Assembly (NCBI GenBank): GCA_013289985.1
Contig: JABCYW010000009.1
Location: 1 to 64,000, forward strand
DNA: 64,000 nt
Reading direction: 5' to 3'
Source: Betaproteobacteria bacterium
GTDB lineage: Bacteria > Pseudomonadota > Gammaproteobacteria > Burkholderiales > Burkholderiaceae_C
Shown: positions 59,748-64,000 of the stretch, one piece after another
How positions within the stretch are numbered: position 1 is the first letter of the stretch
Layout of the letters: every line of letters starts with the position of its first letter
Program-made: the position numbers and the translations under genes
The notes under the pieces: generated by a model
The model's input: the letters and a program-made list of their open reading frames with translations, nothing else
Database searches by the model: none
Told to the model about the DNA's origin: nothing

Positions 59748-59773
59748 TCAAGTTCCGGCACATTCGCCGGTTG
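59748..59773 (+). promoter_or_regulatory. Candidate sigma-28 promoter of flagellin gene 3
   Basis: TCAAGTTC (59748-59755), 10 bases, then GCCGGTTG (59766-59773), compared with TAAAGTTT-N11-GCCGATAA. The leader would be only about 15-20 bases. The -10 match is weaker than at fliD or flagellin 2. Confidence 0.45.
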
Positions 59774-59796
59774 TGCCTTAGTCCTGGAGCAAATTC

Positions 59797-60648
59797 ATGC
59801 CGTTGACCATCAATACGAACATTGCTTCGCTCAATGCGCAGCGCAACCTCAACATGTCGCAGGGCTCGCTCGCGACGTCCATGCAACGGCTGTCCTCCGG
59901 CCTGCGCGTGAACTCCGCCAAGGACGACGCCGCCGGCCTCGCCATCGCCGAGCGCATGAACGCCCAGGTCCGCGGCATGAACGTCGCGGTGCGCAACGCC
60001 AACGACGGCATCTCGATGTCGCAGACGGCCGAGGGCGCGCTGTCGCAGGTCGGCAACGCGCTCCAACGCATGCGCGAACTGGCGGTGCAGGCCCGCAACT
60101 CCACCAACAGCTCGTCGGACAAGGACTCGCTGAACAAGGAATTCGCGCAGCTGCAGGCGGAAATCAGCCGCGTCATCGGCGGCACCACGTTCAACGGCAA
60201 GCACATCCTGGGCGCGGACGCGACCTCGCTGGTCTTCCAGATCGGCGCCAACACCACCGCCGACGACACGATCACGATCGCCACCAAGAACATGAGCCTG
60301 GACACGACGATCACCGCCGTGACCAATTCCTCCACCGCCGTGATCGACGCCTCGGCCACCACCGGCGCCATCGGCACCGTGATCAACAACATCGACAAGG
60401 CGCTCGACAGCATCAACGACACGCGCGCCACCTTCGGCGCCACGCAGAGCCGCTTCGACGCCATCATCACCAACCTGCAGGTGGGCGTGGAGAACCAGTC
60501 GGCCGCCCGCAGCCGGATCATGGACGCCGACTTCGCGTCGGAAACCGCCAACATGAGCCGCGCCCAGGTGCTGCAGCAGGCCGGTACCGCCATGGTGGCG
60601 CAGGCCAACCAGCTGCCCAACCAGGTGCTCAAGCTGCTGCAAGGCTGA
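59797..60648 (+). CDS. fliC: Flagellin 3, divergent paralogue
   Basis: This 283-residue flagellin keeps the same D0/D1 framework (INTNIASLNAQRNLNMSQGS, LSSGLRVNSAKDDAAGLAIAERM; C-terminal LPNQVLKLLQG). It differs from flagellins 1 and 2 throughout, especially in the short central region (KNMSLDTTITAVTNSSTAVID). It may be a minor filament component, for example at the hook-proximal end, or expressed under other conditions. GGAG lies eight bases upstream of the ATG. Separate promoter and terminator make it its own transcription unit. Confidence 0.97.
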   Translation: MPLTINTNIASLNAQRNLNMSQGSLATSMQRLSSGLRVNSAKDDAAGLAIAERMNAQVRGMNVAVRNANDGISMSQTAEGALSQVGNALQRMRELAVQARNSTNSSSDKDSLNKEFAQLQAEISRVIGGTTFNGKHILGADATSLVFQIGANTTADDTITIATKNMSLDTTITAVTNSSTAVIDASATTGAIGTVINNIDKALDSINDTRATFGATQSRFDAIITNLQVGVENQSAARSRIMDADFASETANMSRAQVLQQAGTAMVAQANQLPNQVLKLLQG

Positions 60649-60708
60649 TCTCCTGGCAGCGCCGTCGCAAAGCGAAGGCCTTGGCCGGGTGCGCCCGGCG
60701 ACGCGGGC

Positions 60709-60766
60709 AGGCGCGCTCCGCAAACCCCGTGGGACCGTCCGCGGAGTTTGCGTGGCGCGCCTTTCT
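60709..60766 (+). terminator. Long-stem terminator after flagellin 3
   Basis: AGGCGCGC-TC-CGCAAAC (60709-60725) pairs with GTTTGCG-TG-GCGCGCCT (60746-60762), with one two-base internal mismatch, and is followed by TTCTC. It lies 61 bases past the stop, ahead of the fliD promoter. Confidence 0.75.
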
Positions 60767-60844
60767 CATGCCCGCCTGGACCCGATCGAACGAAATGCGG
60801 TGCATTTCGGCCCCTTGAAATGCGTTCCAGCCCATTCGCGGCGC

Positions 60845-60871
60845 TCAAGTTGCGCAGGCGCGCGCCGATAG
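60845..60871 (+). promoter_or_regulatory. Sigma-28 promoter of fliD
   Basis: TCAAGTTG (60845-60852), exactly 11 bases, then GCCGATAG (60864-60871): the best match in the window to TAAAGTTT-N11-GCCGATAA. The transcript would start about 20 bases before the fliD start. Confidence 0.8.
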
Positions 60872-60898
60872 TTCGCTTTAGAACCGCCAAGGATGTCC

Positions 60899-62404
60899 AT
60901 GACCACCACGAGCAGCACCAGCAGCACGACGGGCTCCATCAGCTCCGCCGGCATCGGCAGCGGACTCGATGTGAAGGGCATCATCTCGTCGCTGATGGCC
61001 GTCGAGTCGCAGCCTCTCACGCTGCTGCAGGACAAGGCGAGCACGGTCACGACCGAGATTTCCGCCGTTGGCCAGATCCAGAGCCTGACGTCGACGATGG
61101 CCGACAAGGCGCGGGCGCTGTCCTCGTCCTCGCTGTGGACGCAGACCACGTCGACCACGGCCGATCCCACCATCGTGACGGCCGATACCTCCAGCGGGAC
61201 GGCGGCCGCCGGCGACTACTCGGTCAGCGTCCAGCAGCTCGCCCAGGGACAGACCGTCACTTCGACAGTGGCGGCGGGCACGGGGCTCGACACGGGCACG
61301 CTGACGATCCAGCTCGGAACCTACACCTCCGACACGGCGACACCGCCGAACACGACCTTTGCGCCTGGCAGCACGAGCGCCGTCAAGATCACGATCGGCG
61401 CGGGAGACACCTCGCTCAGTGCGATCCGGGACAAGATCAACGGCGCCAACGCCGGTGTTTCGGCTTCCATCATCAGCGACGCCAATGGCTCGCGCCTCTC
61501 GCTGCGTTCGACGACCACGGGCATCGCCAACGGCTTCAAGATCACCGCCACGGAGGACGTCGACGACGGCAATCCCGCCACGGGGCTGTCGGCGCTGGCG
61601 TTTGATGGAAGCACCGGTGCGACGGGGTCCCAGCTGACGCTCAATCAGTACGCACTGAATGCGAAGGCCACCGTCAACGGCATCGCGGTCGAATCTGCCA
61701 CCAACAAGCTGAGCAACGTCTCGGATGGCCTGACCTTGACGCTGCTGAAGAAGAGCGACACGCCGGTGGACGTCAACGTGGCCATCGACACGGCCTCGAT
61801 GCAAAAGGCGATCACCGACTTTGTGGGCGCCTACTCCGCACTGCAGTCCTACATCTCGTTGCAGACCAAATATGACTCGTCCACCGCCGTGGCCGCGGGC
61901 ACGGCGCGCCATGACGGCCCGCTCACCGGCGACCCCTCGATCATCGGATTCCAGAACCAGCTGCGCGCCGTCGTCAATACCACTTCGACGACGTCGACCG
62001 CATTCGCGCGCCTGTCCGACATCGGCATCGCTGTCCAGAAGGACGGCACGCTCGCGCTCTCGAACCAGAACAAGCTGACCGCGGCACTGTCGAATCCCAC
62101 CGAGTTGCAGAAGCTGTTCGCGACTCAGGGAACCACCAGCGAGAACACGGGCATCGCGGTGCGCTTCGCAACCATGGGGGATGGGGCGACGGCGGTGGAC
62201 GGCGCGCTTTACAGCCGGAGCAGCGGCCTGCAGGGAGAGTTGTCGCGCAACCAGAAGCAGCAGGACGACATGCAGGTGCATCTGGACGCGACGCAGGCGC
62301 GCCTGACCGCGCAGTACCAGGCTCTCGATACGACGATGGCGAAGATGAGTGCGCTGTCGAGCTATGTGTCGCAGCAGGTCACGTTGATGCAGAAGTCGGC
62401 ATAG
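60899..62404 (+). CDS. fliD: Flagellar filament cap protein FliD
   Basis: This 501-residue protein has the FliD N terminus after a Ser/Thr lead (SSAGIGSGLDVKGIISSLMAVESQPLTLL), a variable middle rich in Thr/Ala, and the FliD C-terminal helical region (about 430-500: LYSRSSGLQGELSRNQKQ, TAQYQALDTTMAKMSALSSYVSQQ). It caps the growing filament and folds flagellin. I use the ATG at 60899 because AAGGA lies five bases upstream; the ATG at 60893 sits within that site. Preceded by the best sigma-28 promoter of the window. Confidence 0.96.
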   Translation: MTTTSSTSSTTGSISSAGIGSGLDVKGIISSLMAVESQPLTLLQDKASTVTTEISAVGQIQSLTSTMADKARALSSSSLWTQTTSTTADPTIVTADTSSGTAAAGDYSVSVQQLAQGQTVTSTVAAGTGLDTGTLTIQLGTYTSDTATPPNTTFAPGSTSAVKITIGAGDTSLSAIRDKINGANAGVSASIISDANGSRLSLRSTTTGIANGFKITATEDVDDGNPATGLSALAFDGSTGATGSQLTLNQYALNAKATVNGIAVESATNKLSNVSDGLTLTLLKKSDTPVDVNVAIDTASMQKAITDFVGAYSALQSYISLQTKYDSSTAVAAGTARHDGPLTGDPSIIGFQNQLRAVVNTTSTTSTAFARLSDIGIAVQKDGTLALSNQNKLTAALSNPTELQKLFATQGTTSENTGIAVRFATMGDGATAVDGALYSRSSGLQGELSRNQKQQDDMQVHLDATQARLTAQYQALDTTMAKMSALSSYVSQQVTLMQKSA

Positions 62405-62497
62405 CGAAAGAGTCGCAGGCGCGGCTGAACGGATTTCCTTCGCGAGGCTGTCCCTGGCCTTGCAAGGACTTGGGGCATCAATCCGGACAGTTTCGCT

Positions 62498-62525
62498 TCA
62501 AGGCCGACGTCGCAACTTCCGATAA
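62498..62525 (+). promoter_or_regulatory. Candidate sigma-28 promoter of fliS-fliT-ycgR
   Basis: TCAA (62498-62501), 16 bases, then TCCGATAA (62518-62525), seven of eight bases matching GCCGATAA. The leader to fliS would be about 40 bases. It allows the chaperone genes to be expressed apart from fliD. Confidence 0.65.
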
Positions 62526-62572
62526 CAACTCAAGACGAACAAATTACGGACTCGCACCCCGACATCGCCACC

Positions 62573-63007
62573 ATGTTCACCGCTGCACATCCTTCTGCAT
62601 TCGGACGTTCCCACGGCTTCGCCAACGCGTACGCGCGCGTGGGCGTCGAGACCAGCGTCAACGCCGCGTCGGCCCACAAGCTGATCGAGCTGCTGTTCAA
62701 CGGCTTCATGGATGCGATCGCGCTGGCGCGTGGCGCCATGCAAGCCCGGCAGATCGAGGCCAAGGGCAAGGCCATCGGCCGCGCCGCCCGCATCGTCGAG
62801 GAGGGCCTGAAGGCGGGCCTGAACCTGGAGGCCGGTGGCCGCCTGGCCGCGGACCTCGATTCGCTCTATGCCTACGTCGCGCTGCGCTTGCTTGCCGCGA
62901 ACCTGCGCAACGACGAAGCCGCGCTCGACGAATGCGTGCGCCTGATCGGGCCGCTGCGCGACGCCTGGATCGCCATCGGTCCCCAGGTCGAGGCGGGCAA
63001 GCTGTGA
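62573..63007 (+). CDS. fliS: Flagellin export chaperone FliS
   Basis: This 144-residue all-helical protein has FliS features: ANAYARVGVETSVNAASAHKLIELLFNGFMDAI near the N terminus, then ARIVEEGLKAGLNLEAGGRLAADLDSLYAYV. It binds the C-terminal D0 helix of flagellin in the cytoplasm and prevents early polymerisation. Ribosome-binding site weak (CATCGCCACC-ATG). The stop overlaps a possible GTG start of fliT. Confidence 0.95.
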   Translation: MFTAAHPSAFGRSHGFANAYARVGVETSVNAASAHKLIELLFNGFMDAIALARGAMQARQIEAKGKAIGRAARIVEEGLKAGLNLEAGGRLAADLDSLYAYVALRLLAANLRNDEAALDECVRLIGPLRDAWIAIGPQVEAGKL

Positions 63008-63039
63008 ACGCCACGAGCACCTACACACAGAAGAAGATC

Positions 63040-63342
63040 ATGAGTACAAAGCTGCTCAACTACTACGAGGCCATCGAGAAGGCCAGTGCCGACATGCTCG
63101 CCGCGGCGCGCACCGGCAACTGGGACGAGGTGGTCAAGCTCGAGGGCGCCTGCGCCGTGCTGATCGCGCAGCTGAAGAACGCCGCGCAGTCCAGCCAGCT
63201 GATGCAGAACGAGGCCAAGGAGAAGTCGCGCATCATGCAGCGCATCCTCCTGAACGACGCCGAGATCCGCCACCTGGCCGAGCCGTGGCTGGAGGATCTC
63301 GACCAGTTGATGGGCGGCAACCGCCCGGCCATGCTGCACTGA
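63040..63342 (+). CDS. fliT: FliT-like flagellar chaperone
   Basis: This 100-residue helical protein (LLNYYEAIEKASADMLAAARTGNWDEVVKLE, then MQRILLNDAEIRHLAEPWLEDL) has the length, charge pattern and position of FliT, the FliD chaperone that in enterics also restrains FlhDC. I start it at 63040 with AGAAGA just upstream; an in-frame GTG at 63004 overlapping the fliS stop is the alternative. Two bases separate its stop from the next start. Confidence 0.85.
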   Translation: MSTKLLNYYEAIEKASADMLAAARTGNWDEVVKLEGACAVLIAQLKNAAQSSQLMQNEAKEKSRIMQRILLNDAEIRHLAEPWLEDLDQLMGGNRPAMLH

Positions 63343-63344
63343 CC

Positions 63345-64000
63345 ATGTTCGAAGACACCCGCCCCGCCTCGCTGGACGCGCTGGGAACCGGCGACGCCCT
63401 CGCCGAGTTCCGCGTCACCGCGCCCGGGGAGATCCGCGCGCTGCTCAAGCAGTTGATGGACGACGTGGTCCCGCTGAACCTCAGCGCTTCGGACGGCAGC
63501 GCCTACACCTCCACGCTGTGGACGCTGGATCCGGCCGCGGGCCGCATCTCGTTCACGGCCGACACGATGGCGCCGGCGGTGCACGACATCGTCGAGGCCG
63601 ACGAATGCGCCGCGGTCGCCTACCTCGACCGCGTGAAGGTGCAGTTCGACGTCACCGACCTCGTGCTGGTGCAGGGCCACAAGGCCAGCGTGCTGCAGGC
63701 CCGCTTCCCGCGCGAGATGTTCCGCTTCCAGCGCCGTGGCTCGTTCCGCGTGCGCACCATCGAACGCACGTCGCCCACGGCGTCGTTTCGCCATCCCGGC
63801 ATTCCCGACATGAGCCTCGCGCTGCGGGTGCTCGACGTCAGCATCGGCGGCTGCGCGCTGCTGCAGCCGTCCAACGTGCCCACGCTGCAACCCGGCGCCG
63901 TGATCAAGGGCGTGCGGCTGTCGCTGGACGCCGAGACGCAGATCGACGCCGCCCTCATGCTGCACCACGTCACCTCCACCGGCGCCGAGAACGGATCGGT
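63345..64000 (+). CDS. ycgR: YcgR-type flagellar brake protein (PilZ), cut by window edge
   Basis: An ATG at 63345, two bases after the fliT stop, opens a frame that runs off the right edge (218 codons seen). The N-terminal half fits the YcgR N domain (EIRALLKQLMDDVVPLNLSASDG). A PilZ domain follows, with the cyclic-di-GMP-binding R-R-G-S-F-R-V-R (about 127-134) and D-V-S-I-G-G (about 164-169). YcgR slows the motor when bound to cyclic-di-GMP. The C-terminal end is missing. Confidence 0.9.
   Translation, partial: MFEDTRPASLDALGTGDALAEFRVTAPGEIRALLKQLMDDVVPLNLSASDGSAYTSTLWTLDPAAGRISFTADTMAPAVHDIVEADECAAVAYLDRVKVQFDVTDLVLVQGHKASVLQARFPREMFRFQRRGSFRVRTIERTSPTASFRHPGIPDMSLALRVLDVSIGGCALLQPSNVPTLQPGAVIKGVRLSLDAETQIDAALMLHHVTSTGAENGS

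Overview
The window looks like chromosomal DNA of a motile betaproteobacterium of the order Burkholderiales, probably near Roseateles/Mitsuaria/Pelomonas. The grounds are a G+C content that looks close to two thirds, a FlhDC master regulator with a four-cysteine FlhC, a CheZ-containing chemotaxis set, short flagellins of about 282 residues, and many NarL-type two-component pairs. Family assignments come from motifs read by eye; no database search was run. No rRNA, tRNA, CRISPR array, transposase or integrase was seen.

Left third (1-30.6 kb). A leftward block (4824 to 1) encodes a membrane histidine kinase, its NarL-type regulator, a PAP2-type lipid phosphatase/transferase, an ICMT-like methyltransferase and a single-domain response regulator. 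Next comes a TonB receptor unit read leftward from 13058: outer-membrane receptor, hairpin terminator, flavin halogenase, SapC-like protein, cupin (JmjC-like) protein and a second flavin halogenase. Two LacI-type operators lie in front of the receptor and a third lies near the next gene. From 13.5 to 30.6 kb the genes are metabolic and housekeeping: arylformamidase-like hydrolase, Lrp regulator with ornithine cyclodeaminase, GST, D-serine dehydratase-like enzyme, a FitAB toxin-antitoxin pair, glutaminase, TSUP permease, adenine deaminase, DOPA-type dioxygenase, FtsX-type permease, phosphodiesterase and a MurA paralogue. A 114-bp inverted repeat around a terminator separates this part from the motility genes.

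Middle (31-44 kb). This is a chemotaxis and motor region. cheZ-like gene, cheY, cheA, an MCP and cheW run leftward in one unit. A receiver-kinase protein and its partner regulator, and a ParE/RHH toxin-antitoxin pair, lie between it and motA-motB-cheY-cheZ. flhD-flhC follow. Divergent from flhD is a DUF6502-like gene whose start codon sits inside a perfect inverted repeat, overlapping a DUF4382-like lipoprotein gene.

Right (46-64 kb). A glycan island holds two left-handed beta-helix acyltransferases, a DegT aminotransferase, three family 2-type glycosyltransferases, a glycosyltransferase-methyltransferase fusion, another methyltransferase and an O-GlcNAc-transferase-like (GT41) protein. It directly abuts three flagellin genes, fliD, fliS, fliT and the start of a YcgR-type flagellar brake gene. 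The layout suggests that the island glycosylates flagellin. Seven sequences resembling sigma-28 promoters precede the che unit, motA, the three flagellins, fliD and fliS, which fits one late flagellar regulon under FlhDC and an off-window FliA.
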